In this document: in pieces, positions 1-8,159 of the stretch
Layout: each line of letters begins with the position of its first letter
Position numbering within the stretch: position 1 is the first letter of the stretch
Assembly: GCA_964512045.1 (NCBI GenBank)
Contig: CAZEJK010000016.1
Coordinates: 1-41,908, forward strand
DNA: 41,908 nt
From: CAZEJK01 sp964512045
Lineage (GTDB): Bacteria; Acidobacteriota; Thermoanaerobaculia; Thermoanaerobaculales; Sulfomarinibacteraceae
Reading direction: 5' to 3'
Translations under genes and position numbers: made by a program
Notes under the pieces: generated by a model
What the model was told of the DNA's origin: nothing
Databases searched by the model: none
Seen by the model: the letters and a program-made list of their open reading frames with translations, nothing else

Positions 1-208
1 CCGTCGGGCAGCAGCCCGGACCTTCCAGACAACTTGAGTAGCGGCGGCTTCGAAGGGGCGGTGGGGTTTGGCACAAAGGGTGAACGGCGCACACTCATCG
101 CCCGCCTGACCGCCGAGGAGATGATTGCAGTGGCGAATCGCCCGGACGTGCTCTGGATCGAGCGTGCGCCTCGGGAGGTGCCGGCGGGTGAGCGCTCCAA
201 CTTGATCG
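1..208 (+). pseudogene. Truncated 3' remnant of an upstream secreted-protein gene (subtilase-propeptide-like)
   Basis: This frame is open from the left edge of the window in frame 1. The translated segment includes the stretch RPDVLWIERAP followed by RSNLIVAEA. This rhythm (a checking-domain strand, then a WIE motif, then a short link) resembles the end of the propeptide of secreted S8 (subtilisin-like) proteases, but no catalytic residues are in view, so the family is only a guess. From about base 209 the similarity changes: the DNA becomes homologous to the 3' end of the neighbouring 847-residue gene, but in frame 2. The original gene is therefore cut and joined out of frame to another gene's tail. 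This could be a genuine deletion or recombination between related genes, or a misassembly. The upstream part of the gene lies outside the window. Confidence 0.4.
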
Positions 209-550
209 TGGCCGAGGCAGCACTTCGCAGGGATCGAGGCCGGCACGGAGTACCGGATCAACATCGGCCTGTTCAACGGGGACCACGAGCAGCCAGTGAC
301 CCATCGTCTGACGCTCTGGTCTGCGGATGGCGAGCTTGCGGGCACGGTGGAGCTGACGCTCGCTCCCCTGACACGCCGCATCGAGCCGCTGGCTGCGATC
401 TTCGGCCTCGCTCCCGGTGACCTGGCCGCGGGCACGTACGGGCTGACCGTGCTGCCGCTCGACGATGCGAGCACTGGCGCCGAGGGTCGCAGCTGGACGT
501 TCGTCTCGCTCATCGACAGCCAGACCAACGACCCGACGAACATGTGGTAG
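209..550 (+). pseudogene. Detached C-terminal module homologous to the 3' end of the 847-aa secreted protein
   Basis: Frame 2 from TGGCCG at 209 encodes WPRQHFAGIE and runs to a TAG stop at 548-550, ending in DPTNMW. It aligns codon for codon with bases 3063-3398 of the next gene (WPVQHFAGIE to DPTNWW). Shared signatures include NIGLFNGD/NLGLYNGD, THRLTL, and GTYGLTVLPLDDAS followed by the WTFVSLID/WAFVSMID strand. A TGA lies in frame at 203-205, just before the homology begins. There is no signal peptide or convincing start (a GTG at 296 is internal to the module), so this looks like a gene tail without its head. In related proteins the module is a beta-rich C-terminal exported domain of unknown role. 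The two copies differ at many synonymous and some amino-acid positions, so this is not a recent perfect duplication. Confidence 0.6.
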
Positions 551-854
551 GTCGGTGGCGACGGACCGCCGCGATCGGCGCATCCCTTCTGTTGCGGCCC
601 GCGGGGGCGCTGGTCTGCACCTTGTCACCGGTCGTTTGCCGCACACTCAGTATTCATCTAATAGAAGACAACGTAGAGCGCCATCAATAGATTTGACATG
701 AAACAAGCGGGGTTCTCGACGACTCGGTCGACGAGCAGGATGCGGTCATGGACGCCTTCGAGGCAGTTGGAATCCCGTTCACGCGGCAGTACTGCTCCCC
801 AGGCTGGACTCCAATCTGCTGCAGGTCCGGCTGTGACTGAGCAAGGGGGATTGA
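551..854. other. Intergenic region, no convincing gene
   Basis: About 300 bases between the broken tail and the 847-residue gene. It is more AT-rich around 650-705 than its surroundings. TTGACA occurs at 693-698 but I see no good -10 at the right distance. A short open frame ends at 840 (open from 697, ATG at 748); its last residues are cysteine-rich (QYCSPGWTPICCRSGCD). It has no ribosome binding site, so I treat it as a possible gene remnant rather than a gene. AAGGGGG at 843-849 is the Shine-Dalgarno site of the next gene. Confidence 0.4.
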
Positions 855-3398
855 ATGCAGAAGTCGACTACTCTGATGAGCTTGGCCCTTCTATTGACGG
901 GGAGCGTCTCCTTCGTTTTCGGGGAGAAGCCGATATGGGAGGACTTTGAGCGGCAGGTGTTGGTCGTGCGTGGACACATCGACTGGGGATGGGATGGTCC
1001 ACATCCGTACAAAGGGCTGTGGCTCTTCGACCCGTCTGCAAACACGTGGCAGCGCGCTCGCCCGCTGGACGTGGCAGACGATGAGCTCTACGGAGCACTG
1101 GGTGTGAGCCTGGCGACATGGGAGGACTCGGTCTTCGTGCAGCGTTTCCCGACCAGCTTCGAGTTCGAGCTCCCGACCCTCCGGCTTGTTCGCACGTCGA
1201 CCACCATGCCGCTGGACACCGCGTACGGCTGGGTCCTGCACGGTCCTGCGGTGGACCCTCAGGAGGCCCCGAGCGTCGGCGTCCCAGCCGGGCACTACGG
1301 TTTCCTCCAGTGCACGTTCACGGCAATCCCATATGCAGAGAACATGGGGGAGTGCGCAGACCTTGGCGTGCCTTCGATTGATGAAGGGACGTTGGAAGAG
1401 CAAGCAAGCTTGCTGGTCTACAAGGAGCACGACGCCTCCTCGCGTGACTTCGAGATCGTCGCAGAGCTCTCAGAGTATGGTGGCCGGTTGGAGTGGCCGT
1501 ATCCTCTGATCGTCTCGCCTGACCCACGGCATGGGGGGCTCTGGCGTGGTCGGAGACGCTCGATGCAGTTCATGAGGCGGAACGCAAGTGGACAGCTCGA
1601 GATCGAGTTCGAAAGGACGGTTCCTGCAGAGCTCTTCACTTCCGAACACACGCGCCTTTTTGCAGCACACTACCATCCGTGGAGTGACACGCTGCTCGCA
1701 GTTACGACCCACCAAGATTGGCGCTTCGCAGCGCTTGACCCTGGAACCCTGTCGATGAGTAGGCTCTACGATAGTTGCGACGAGTGTCAAGGCATCGAGC
1801 ATCATCGCTTCCCGATGTGGATGGCGTCGTTGGGCTCAACACCCCCTCCTGTGAAGCTGCAGACGGTGCCGATCGTCGTCGAGGCTCCGGGGCGCAACGG
1901 GACCTGGTGGCGGACGCGCCTGTGGCTCTATAACCCCTCAGGTGGACCGGTGCAGGTTGAGCTGTCGCGCGTCTCTGCGCCGGATCGCACCGAATCGATC
2001 GAGCTGCCGCCTCACGGATCGAGGGTGATCGACGAGCCGTTGCAGAGGCTCGGAGGCGGCGCCGAGGGCGATGGCAGCACTCACGACGCCGTTCAGGTCC
2101 GCTCTGAGTACCGGTTCGGCGAGAACGTTGTCGCCGCGGCGCGGGTGTGGACCGGCGGTACAGCGGGCACCTACGGTCAGGCGGTTCCGGCAGTACCGGA
2201 TGCGGTCGGGTACTCGAACCATCGCGCGATCAGTGATCACCAGTTCAGGTACGAAGGCTACGTGATCCTCGATCGGCGCGAGCCGGGGCGGTACCGTCAC
2301 AACCTCGGGATCGTGAACCCGTCGGACGAGCCTCTGGAGGTGGCGCTGCAGTGGGTGTACCACTATCCGGCTCACTCTGAGCTCACTCCGTACCTCCCCG
2401 AGGCCACGCGCCAACGGATTCAGGTTGCGCCACACAGCGTACGGATGGTCCATCTTGAGGAGCTGTTTCCTGCAGAGGTGGTGGAGGGCTGGCCGCCACA
2501 GGTGTCAGTGCAGGCCTCCGAGCAGGCGATCGTATGGCTCTCGATGGTGGACAACACGACTGGCGACGCCACGTTTCTCCCGTACACCCTACGCTGGGTG
2601 TCCTGGCCCGAGTGGGAGGAGTGCGCCATCCCAGCGGTGGCACACGCGCAGGGTGTTGGCGGCGTTCTCTGGCGGACCGATCTGTACGGGCATACCATGA
2701 GCTTCGATCCGGATGATCCATGGGTGCTGTTCCATCCCGGGACCGACGACGTCTGCGGGGGGCTTGGTCGAGGCGACGAGATCGCCCAGTGGCTGCGCGG
2801 CGAGATGCCGATGCCGGAGGCGACCTGGGTCGACACGCTGGTGGCCAACGATCTTGGTCGGCAGAACAACCCGTCTCGTTTCTTCAGGGGGGTCTTCTCA
2901 GACGTCGTTCGGTTGTTCTTCGAGTGTGAGAATGAAAGCAACGTGCGAGGTGCGTTGGAGCTGGCATCGAGCACCTGGATGAGCGCCTACAGCCGTACCT
3001 ACGTCGAGAGGGCAGATGGGGGCACGTACGGTGGCATGCTGCCGATGTACCCGCACAGCGGCTGGCCGGTGCAGCACTTCGCAGGGATCGAGGTGGCCAA
3101 CGACTTCCGAATCAACCTCGGCCTGTACAACGGTGATGGGGAGCATCCCATCACACACCGGTTGACGTTGCACGCCTCCGATGGCAGCGTCGCAGCTGAG
3201 TCCGAGGTCACGGTGGCGCCGTGGGAGAGCACCATCCGTCCTCTGAAGCGCTGGCTCGGCATCGAGGAGCTTCCAGAAGGAACCTACGGCCTGACGGTGC
3301 TCCCCCTGGATGATGCCAGCGCAGGCGTGGAAGGACGATGCTGGGCCTTTGTGTCGATGATCGACAACCGTACGGGGGACCCGACGAACTGGTGGTAG
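855..3398 (+). CDS. Large secreted protein with propeller-like N-terminus and three repeated C-terminal beta modules
   Basis: 847 residues. The ATG at 855 follows AAGGGGG with 5-nt spacing and opens a Sec signal peptide (hydrophobic LMSLALLLTGSVSFVFG, probable cleavage before EKP). Residues of about 30-330 contain strands such as GLWLFDPSANTW that suggest a Kelch-like or propeller-like domain. From about 335 to the end come three modules of a type common in secreted acidobacterial proteins: the first starts VPIVVEAPGRNGTWWRT with RLWLYNPSG, the second includes YVILDRREPGRYRHNLGIVNPS, and the third starts IPAVAHAQGVGG with WRTDLY and ends with the LDDASAGVEGR block. No catalytic motif is visible. 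The third module is duplicated in the fragment at 209-550, and a distant relative ends the protein at 10639-13491. The function is unknown; an extracellular or surface role is inferred from the signal peptide. Confidence 0.8.
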   Translation: MQKSTTLMSLALLLTGSVSFVFGEKPIWEDFERQVLVVRGHIDWGWDGPHPYKGLWLFDPSANTWQRARPLDVADDELYGALGVSLATWEDSVFVQRFPTSFEFELPTLRLVRTSTTMPLDTAYGWVLHGPAVDPQEAPSVGVPAGHYGFLQCTFTAIPYAENMGECADLGVPSIDEGTLEEQASLLVYKEHDASSRDFEIVAELSEYGGRLEWPYPLIVSPDPRHGGLWRGRRRSMQFMRRNASGQLEIEFERTVPAELFTSEHTRLFAAHYHPWSDTLLAVTTHQDWRFAALDPGTLSMSRLYDSCDECQGIEHHRFPMWMASLGSTPPPVKLQTVPIVVEAPGRNGTWWRTRLWLYNPSGGPVQVELSRVSAPDRTESIELPPHGSRVIDEPLQRLGGGAEGDGSTHDAVQVRSEYRFGENVVAAARVWTGGTAGTYGQAVPAVPDAVGYSNHRAISDHQFRYEGYVILDRREPGRYRHNLGIVNPSDEPLEVALQWVYHYPAHSELTPYLPEATRQRIQVAPHSVRMVHLEELFPAEVVEGWPPQVSVQASEQAIVWLSMVDNTTGDATFLPYTLRWVSWPEWEECAIPAVAHAQGVGGVLWRTDLYGHTMSFDPDDPWVLFHPGTDDVCGGLGRGDEIAQWLRGEMPMPEATWVDTLVANDLGRQNNPSRFFRGVFSDVVRLFFECENESNVRGALELASSTWMSAYSRTYVERADGGTYGGMLPMYPHSGWPVQHFAGIEVANDFRINLGLYNGDGEHPITHRLTLHASDGSVAAESEVTVAPWESTIRPLKRWLGIEELPEGTYGLTVLPLDDASAGVEGRCWAFVSMIDNRTGDPTNWW

Positions 3399-3982
3399 AT
3401 CGCTGGCGAGGAAACGGCCGTTCCACCCAACCACGCAGCTGCTCCGCGGGCATCGATCGTCAGCCACTGTCGAAGCGTCTCGCGCTCACGGCTTACCCAG
3501 CGAAGCCACCCGGATCCGGCGCCGGTACCGCGATCAGACGGTGGCGGTTCTCCCACGGGATCTCTCCGCTCGCGGTGGTGGCTGCGGGTGGGTGTGGGTG
3601 GCCGTTGGCTCGGGGGAGTCTGAACGGCCATGGGAGCTCGGTCGAGATGACGGCGCTCATGGTTGGGAGAAGTGCTTCGGGGCTTCTGGCGTGTGTGGGC
3701 ACCGTGGGCAACGGCGACAACCTGCTGTGTGGTCCGATGGTGGGGCAGCCTTCCAGGCTGCGGTGGCAGGATCTCCGCGCTCGCGAGCGACCTCCGGAGC
3801 CCCGCGCTTCAGGGCGCTGAGTCCGGTCGTATGCACGGCGTACGGTGAGGGAACGGCCGAGGGTGTCGAGCTTGGGCGTTGTTGGGCCTTCAACGAAGCT
3901 GCCCCGGCCGGGGCCGGCTCCGAGTCCGGGTTCGGGCTGCGGCGTGGTCACTCCTGCGAGTGAGATCGGGCGGGTGGGGGAG
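3399..3982. other. Intergenic region with degenerate palindromes
   Basis: About 580 bases between the tails of two convergent genes. Open frames here have no ribosome binding sites and no recognisable protein. I see small hairpins of the kind found elsewhere in this window: GCAGCC/GGCTGC around 3747-3763, CTCGCGAG near 3780, and a G/C-rich block around 3895-3940 that resembles blocks at 7384-7440 and 33062-33115. This is most consistent with decayed repeat DNA. Confidence 0.45.
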
Positions 3983-5221
3983 CTACTCGGCGGCGCGGGC
4001 GCGGTGGCGCACGGTGCGGCCGCCGCGGATGACGCTGCGGCAGGGGTTGGCGCCGATGGTGTACGCCAGGTACGCCGGTCGTGGGATGCCCCAGATCACC
4101 ATGTCGGCGGCCTTGCCCGGCTCCAGAGTGCCGTGGGTGGCCTCCATGCCGAGGGCGCGAGCTGCGTTGCGAGTGACTCCGGCAAGCGCCTCGGCTGGCG
4201 TCAGGCGGAACAGGGTGCACGCCATGTTGAGGGTGAGCAGGATCGAGGTCACCGGCGAGGTACCTGGGTTGCAGTCGGTGGACACTGCCATCGGTACGCC
4301 GTGCTCGCGGAGGAGATCGATCGGCGGCAGCCGGGTCTCCCGGAGAACGTAGAACGCCCCTGGGAGGAGGACTGCGACCGCTCCGGAGGCCGCCAGGGCC
4401 TGCACGCCGGCCTCGGAGACATACTCGAGGTGGTCGGCGGAGAGGCCGTTGTTGGCGGCCACGAGCTGACAGCCGCCCTGGTCAGAGAGCTGCTCGGCGT
4501 GGAGCTTGACCGGGAGGTCGAGGCGTTTGGCAGCGTCGAACACCCGCGCCATCTGGTCGGCCGAGAACGCGATCCGCTCGCAGAAGCCGTCCACAGCGTC
4601 CGCCAGCCCGGCCTCGGCGACGGCGGGCAGCATCTCATTACAGATCAGGTCGATGTAGGCGTCGGACCGGTTGCTGTACTCCTGTGGGAGCGCGTGGGCG
4701 CCCAGAAAGGTGGTGCGGACCGTCACCGGCCAGTGCTCACCGAGAGCGCGGGCGACCTCGAGCATCTTCAGCTCGGTGGCCGTGTCGAGCCCGTAGCCCG
4801 ACTTGATCTCGATGGTGGTGATCCCCTCGGCCAGGAGGTCATCCAGGCGCGTGCTCGCGCTGGCCAGGAGCTCCTCGAACGACGCTGCCCGTGTGGCGGC
4901 GACGGTGGAGACGATACCGCCGCCGGCGCGGGCGATCTCCTCATACGAGGCCCCTTCGAGCCGCAGCTCGAACTCTGTGGAGCGCTCGCCGCCGTACACC
5001 AGGTGGGTGTGGCAGTCGATCAGCCCCGGCGTGATCCACGCACCGGAGACGTCGACCACCTCGTGGGCGAGGGTCTCGGGATCGCCGGGAAGCTCACTGC
5101 GGGCGCCGACCCACACCAGTGTTCCGTCGTGCGAGGCGACCGCACCGTCCTCGATGGCGCCGTACGGCGTGCCGGCCGTCATCGTCGCCAGGTTGCCGTT
5201 GATCCAGATCGTGTCCCACAT
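3983..5221 (-). CDS. hutI: Imidazolonepropionase
   Basis: 412 residues. It hydrolyses 4-imidazolone-5-propionate to N-formimidoyl-L-glutamate, the third step of histidine degradation, in the cytoplasm (EC 3.5.2.7). It belongs to the metal-dependent amidohydrolase superfamily. Visible signatures are the metal-binding DCHTH (His71, His73), the HutI-specific GGGIVSTVAATR and SGYGL segments, TFLGAH, KLHAEQ (His241, Glu243), SADHLEY and the aspartate in STDCNPGT (Asp316). Length is normal for the family. In-frame GTG and TTG codons occur upstream, but the ATG at 5221 sits 6 nt after a TACGAT -10-like hexamer and no Shine-Dalgarno is present, so I choose this start and a leaderless transcript. No other hut gene lies in the window. 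The gene diverges from the PH-domain pair. Confidence 0.93.
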   Translation of the reverse strand: MWDTIWINGNLATMTAGTPYGAIEDGAVASHDGTLVWVGARSELPGDPETLAHEVVDVSGAWITPGLIDCHTHLVYGGERSTEFELRLEGASYEEIARAGGGIVSTVAATRAASFEELLASASTRLDDLLAEGITTIEIKSGYGLDTATELKMLEVARALGEHWPVTVRTTFLGAHALPQEYSNRSDAYIDLICNEMLPAVAEAGLADAVDGFCERIAFSADQMARVFDAAKRLDLPVKLHAEQLSDQGGCQLVAANNGLSADHLEYVSEAGVQALAASGAVAVLLPGAFYVLRETRLPPIDLLREHGVPMAVSTDCNPGTSPVTSILLTLNMACTLFRLTPAEALAGVTRNAARALGMEATHGTLEPGKAADMVIWGIPRPAYLAYTIGANPCRSVIRGGRTVRHRARAAE

Positions 5222-5227
5222 GACGGC

Positions 5228-5233
5228 ATCGTA
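5228..5233 (-). promoter_or_regulatory. -10 hexamer for leaderless hutI transcript
   Basis: TACGAT on the minus strand ends 6 nt before the hutI ATG. No Shine-Dalgarno sequence lies between. The divergent gene has the same hexamer at the same distance from its start (5253-5258), so the two promoters sit almost back to back. No good -35 is visible. Confidence 0.45.
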
Positions 5234-5252
5234 CACGATCAACGGGTGATGC

Positions 5253-5258
5253 TACGAT
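5253..5258 (+). promoter_or_regulatory. -10 hexamer for leaderless PH-domain operon
   Basis: TACGAT 6 nt upstream of the ATG at 5265, with no Shine-Dalgarno between. It mirrors the hutI promoter. Confidence 0.45.
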
Positions 5259-5264
5259 CGGCCC

Positions 5265-5810
5265 ATGGAGACAACCGACGAGCGAGTCCGCCAGATCTCG
5301 CGGCCGCACCCGAACCTGCTGAAGTACTACATGCTGTCGAGCTTGAAGCTCGGACCGCTGTTCCCGATCGCTCTCGTGTACCTGTACTTTCGCTACCATA
5401 CGCTGCGCTACCGGTTCGACGACGAGGGCGTGTCGATGGCGTGGGGGGCGCTGTTCCACCGCGAGATCTACCTGAACTACGCCCGTATCCAGGATATCCA
5501 CCTGACCAGCGGTGTGGTCGAACGGTACCTGGGCCTCGCGCGGATCCACGTGCAGACCGCCAGCGGTCAGGCGAAGGCGGAGATGGTGATCGAGGGTGTG
5601 CTCGAGGTCGAGGCGGTGCGCGACTTCCTGTATGCGAGGATGCGCGGCCAGAGCGCTGGCACTTCAGGTGCTGCCGAGGTTGTGCAGCCCTCCTCTGGGA
5701 GCGCAGCGGATCTCTCGGAAGCTGTTGAGGCACTGCGGGAGGCTGCCGCGGAGCTCGGACGGCTTCGAGAGCTGTTCGAACGGCACTCGGCGCGGGGGGA
5801 GGAGCCGTGA
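5265..5810 (+). CDS. PH-domain membrane-associated protein (YdbS/bPH2-like), first of a pair
   Basis: 181 residues. A hydrophobic stretch at about 27-45 (LKLGPLFPIALVYLYFRYHTLRY) leads into a bacterial PH domain (bPH2, YdbS-like): LRYRFDDEGVSMAWG, then the hallmark strand with REIYLNYARIQDIHLTSGVVERYLGLARIHVQTASG. In the family, the 'R.YL.Y.RIQD.....G...R..GL....V.T' pattern is diagnostic. The C-terminal third is an alanine/glutamate-rich helix (LSEAVEALREAAAELGRL), probably a coiled coil. It overlaps the next PH gene by 4 bases and so is translationally coupled to it. Family members are inner-membrane proteins of poorly known function. The call rests on the motif pattern; the pairing with a second PH protein supports it. 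Confidence 0.8.
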   Translation: METTDERVRQISRPHPNLLKYYMLSSLKLGPLFPIALVYLYFRYHTLRYRFDDEGVSMAWGALFHREIYLNYARIQDIHLTSGVVERYLGLARIHVQTASGQAKAEMVIEGVLEVEAVRDFLYARMRGQSAGTSGAAEVVQPSSGSAADLSEAVEALREAAAELGRLRELFERHSARGEEP

Positions 5811-6634
5811 TCGACCGGCTCGAGAGGCTGGTGCTGCGCGTTCTGCGGGTTCCGGCGGCTCCTGAAGCGCCGGCGGGCGATCCGGGTTCGGTGCGGGTTT
5901 TTCGTGCGTCCAAGCGCTACTTTCGTCTCAAGCTGATCCGCTGGGGGCTCGGTCAGGTCGGGGCCGTGGTCGGTTTCGTCGCGGTGTTCGGCGTGCTGCC
6001 GATCTCCGTCACCTTCGCACCGCTGGACGAGCAGGTGCTCGAGCGGCTGAACGAGGTGCTTCCGGTGTCGACGGAGCTTCTGGCCTCCGCGTTCATGGTC
6101 CTCGAGCTGATCGGTGTTGCCGTGTTCCTCGTGCAGCTCCCTGTGACCTTTGCGATGGTCCGGCTCGACTGGACGCAGCGTGTGTACATGGTGACCGACC
6201 GCAGCCTGCGAGTTCGCGAAGGCGTACGGCAGGTGCGGGAGATGACGATGACGTTCGCCAACGTGCAGGAGCTGTCGGTGCGGCAGAACCCGCTGCAGCG
6301 GCTGCTCGGGATCGCGGATCTTCGGGTGCGTTCGGCAGGCGGTGGGTCGGTGGACGAGTCGTCGACGGATGCCGACGAGGCCAGCCATGCGATGCATTTG
6401 GCGTACTTCAGGGGCGTGGACAACGCAGACGAGATCCGGGACCTGATTCGAGCGCGGCTGCGAGCGTACGAGGATGCCGGGCTCGGCGATCCGGATGACA
6501 TCTCCGCCGTCTCCCCCGATCCGGCACAGGCCGACACAGTGCCCGCCGAGCTGTACGAGGCTGCTCGCGAGCTGGCAGCGTCGGCGCGGCAGCTGCGCGA
6601 AGCAGCGGAGGCCGTCGGGGCGCCGCTGGGCTGA
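5807..6634 (+). CDS. PH-domain membrane protein (YdbS/YdbT-like), second of a pair
   Basis: 275 residues, GTG start overlapping the previous stop (GTGA). Two membrane segments are visible, about residues 50-75 (WGLGQVGAVVGFVAVFGVLP) and 95-120 (ELLASAFMVLELIGVAVFLV). A PH-type strand set follows: RVYMVTDRSLRVREGVRQVREMTMTF, then ANVQELSVRQNPLQRLLGIADLRVRSAGGG, the family hallmark. The C-terminus repeats the helix seen in its partner (ELYEAAREL then ASARQLREAAEAVG), so the two proteins may pair through these helices; that is inference. A perfect 12-bp stem follows the stop codon. The order (short PH protein, then longer PH protein) resembles ydbS-ydbT loci. Confidence 0.78.
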   Translation: MIDRLERLVLRVLRVPAAPEAPAGDPGSVRVFRASKRYFRLKLIRWGLGQVGAVVGFVAVFGVLPISVTFAPLDEQVLERLNEVLPVSTELLASAFMVLELIGVAVFLVQLPVTFAMVRLDWTQRVYMVTDRSLRVREGVRQVREMTMTFANVQELSVRQNPLQRLLGIADLRVRSAGGGSVDESSTDADEASHAMHLAYFRGVDNADEIRDLIRARLRAYEDAGLGDPDDISAVSPDPAQADTVPAELYEAARELAASARQLREAAEAVGAPLG

Positions 6635-6638
6635 CGCA

Positions 6639-6666
6639 ACAACGGGCGCCGTGCGGCGCCCGTTGT
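6639..6666. terminator. Perfect 12-bp stem-loop between convergent genes
   Basis: ACAACGGGCGCC, loop GTGC, then its exact complement. It lies 5 bases after the PH-domain stop and 28 bases before the FAS1 stop, so it could end transcription from both sides. Neither strand has a U tract, so an intrinsic terminator is plausible but not certain. Confidence 0.5.
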
Positions 6667-6693
6667 GGTGGGTCTCTGTTGGTTGGTATCGGC

Positions 6694-7218
6694 TTAGCTG
6701 GCGGGCAGGATCACGGTGTCGATGACGTGGATGGTGCCGTTGGACGTCTCGATATCGGGGGTGACGACCTTGGCGTTGTCGATCATGACCGAGCCATCAG
6801 CGACCTTGATCTGCACATCGGAGCCCTGGGCGGTGGTGGCGGAGCTGAGCGTGACCACCTGCTCGGCCTTCACGTTGCCCGGGACCACGTGGTAGAGGAG
6901 CACCTGCTTGAGCTGCTCGGGGTTGTCGAGGAGGGACTGCAGAGCGCCCTCGGGGAGGTTCTCGAACGCTGTGTCGGTCGGTGCGAACACGGTGTACGGG
7001 CCGGCGCCCTTGAGGACGTCGACGAGGCCGGCGGCCTTGACGGCGGCGACCAGCGTGTTGAACGAGCCCGCGGCTACGGCGGTGTCGACGATGTCCGGGG
7101 TGGTCGCGTTGGATGCCTGCTTGTAGGCGGACGAGCCGGAGCAGCCACCGCCGGCGGCGGCAATGACGGGCGCGGCGATGATGGCCAGGGTTGCGGTGAT
7201 CAGAGCGATTGTTCTCAT
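6694..7218 (-). CDS. Secreted fasciclin (FAS1) domain protein
   Basis: 174 residues. The ATG at 7218 follows AGGAGG with 5-nt spacing, which rules out the longer frame from 7257. An N-terminal signal (RTIALITATLAIIAAPVIAAA) is followed by GGGCSGSS; the cysteine could be lipidated but the lipobox is atypical, so type I cleavage is equally possible. Residues of about 40-174 form one FAS1 domain: FNTLVAAVKAAGLVDVL, then GPYTVFAPTDTAFENLPEG, LLYHVVPGNVKA, and the final NGTIHVIDTVILP. FAS1 domains mediate adhesion or matrix binding outside the cell. Length matches single-domain bacterial FAS1 proteins. It stands alone, facing the PH pair. Confidence 0.92.
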   Translation of the reverse strand: MRTIALITATLAIIAAPVIAAAGGGCSGSSAYKQASNATTPDIVDTAVAAGSFNTLVAAVKAAGLVDVLKGAGPYTVFAPTDTAFENLPEGALQSLLDNPEQLKQVLLYHVVPGNVKAEQVVTLSSATTAQGSDVQIKVADGSVMIDNAKVVTPDIETSNGTIHVIDTVILPAS

Positions 7219-7303
7219 GAGTGCCTCCTGTTCTGTACTCGGTGAGGATAACATCAAGGTTTTATCTTAGTATTTCCGGATTGCCGAGTTTTTTGTTGTA
7301 GCC

Positions 7304-7340
7304 GAGTGAAGAGTGAAGATTGGGAATGAAGAGTGAAGGG
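7304..7340. repeat. AGAGTGA-type heptad repeat
   Basis: Imperfect tandem GAGTGAA units (GAGTGAAGAGTGAAG, then AATGAAGAGTGAAG) between FAS1 and the YgjP-like gene. The same motif recurs at 28281-28320, 40361-40421 and, inverted, at 40757-40780. Confidence 0.6.
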
Positions 7341-7383
7341 TTGGCGACTTTAGACCGACGGATCCTCGAAGACTCGAAGCATC

Positions 7384-7440
7384 CTCCGGGCACCGGATGA
7401 CCGGGATCCGGCTGCCGGGGCCGAGGCCGGGTCCGAGCTG
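7384..7440. repeat. Isolated G/C-rich repeat block (CCGGCTGCCGGGGCCG family)
   Basis: Contains CCGGCTGCCGGGGCCG followed by a second GCCGGG block. The same core occurs at 33068-33115 next to a large palindrome, and degenerately near 3895 and 41600-41664. It looks like a solo fragment of that composite repeat. Confidence 0.45.
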
Positions 7441-7499
7441 TCACGGCGAAGCCCGCACGGCGAAGACGGTCGGCCGGCGGAGTTGTGGCGGGTGGCGAG

Positions 7500-8069
7500 C
7501 TACCCGATCTCCGCGAGGATGCTCCGCTCCACCGGAGGGAGCTGCTCCCAGCTCGCAGCGAGCCACGCGACACCCGATAGGAACGCCCGGGCGCGGTCGG
7601 TGTCTGGTGAGACCCGACGGACCAGCGCCCAGAACTGCTCGGAGTGGTCCGGGTGCACCGTGTGGGCCAGCTCGTGCGCGATCACGGCTTCGAGGACCCA
7701 CTCCGGCATCTGGGCGAGTGCTGCGTGCAGGCGGACGTTGCCGGTCCGTGAGGAGTAGCTGCCCCACCGCTTGCGCTGGGTGGTGACGAGCTCGACGCCG
7801 GAGACGGTCAGATCCTGGGGAAACCGGTCGGCGATCCGTCGTGCGAGCTGGAGGGTGCGCTCCTCGGCGTTGAGCTCTCGGGAGCGTCGACGGCGCAGCA
7901 AGCGGCGGGCCAGACGCTCGACCATGTCAGCCAAGGTCGTGTCGTCGAGGTGGTGGGGCGCGCTGATGTACAGGGTGTCGCCGCGAAGGCGAGCGTTGAC
8001 GTTCTTGACGCGTTTGCGGACCACCTCGACGGTGACCGTGATTCCATCCACAGAGATCGTCGTGCCCAT
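7500..8069 (-). CDS. YgjP-like (DUF45) metallopeptidase-fold protein
   Basis: 189 residues. The metal site is HELAH (His132, Glu133, His136) followed by HPDHSEQFW with His142; HExxH plus a third His before FW is the signature of the YgjP/WLM-type zinc peptidase family. The N-terminal half is beta-rich (ISVDGITVTVEVVRKRVKN, then ARLRGDTLYISAPHH) and the middle holds the conserved KRWGSYSSRTGNVRLH, both typical of the family. The cytoplasmic role is poorly known; links to DNA-protein crosslink repair in related SprT/WLM proteins do not necessarily apply. I choose the ATG at 8069 because a good promoter (TCGACA, 17 bp, TACAGT) ends 7 nt before it and no Shine-Dalgarno is present. The frame stays open upstream, but only as the antisense of the next gene. 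Confidence 0.88.
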   Translation of the reverse strand: MGTTISVDGITVTVEVVRKRVKNVNARLRGDTLYISAPHHLDDTTLADMVERLARRLLRRRRSRELNAEERTLQLARRIADRFPQDLTVSGVELVTTQRKRWGSYSSRTGNVRLHAALAQMPEWVLEAVIAHELAHTVHPDHSEQFWALVRRVSPDTDRARAFLSGVAWLAASWEQLPPVERSILAEIG

Positions 8070-8076
8070 GGCCGGT

Positions 8077-8105
8077 ACTGTACGGTCTCCCTGGTCTGCT
8101 GTCGA
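8077..8105 (-). promoter_or_regulatory. Promoter of the YgjP-like gene, leaderless
   Basis: Minus strand: -35 TCGACA (8100-8105), 17-bp spacer, -10 TACAGT (8077-8082). The start codon begins 7 nt after the -10, where the transcription start would fall. Confidence 0.55.
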
Positions 8106-8159
8106 CACCTGGCGTCGGCGCATGCCATCGAGGCGCGCTACTCTGAGCGAGGAGGTTCT

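Noticed and set aside
748..840. Small cysteine-rich peptide gene
   Set aside because: No Shine-Dalgarno or TANNNT signal, and only about 30 codons; kept only as a note in the intergenic entry.
3845..5728. Long plus-strand open frame opposite hutI
   Set aside because: It is the complement of a well-supported enzyme gene, has no ribosome site and encodes no recognisable domain.
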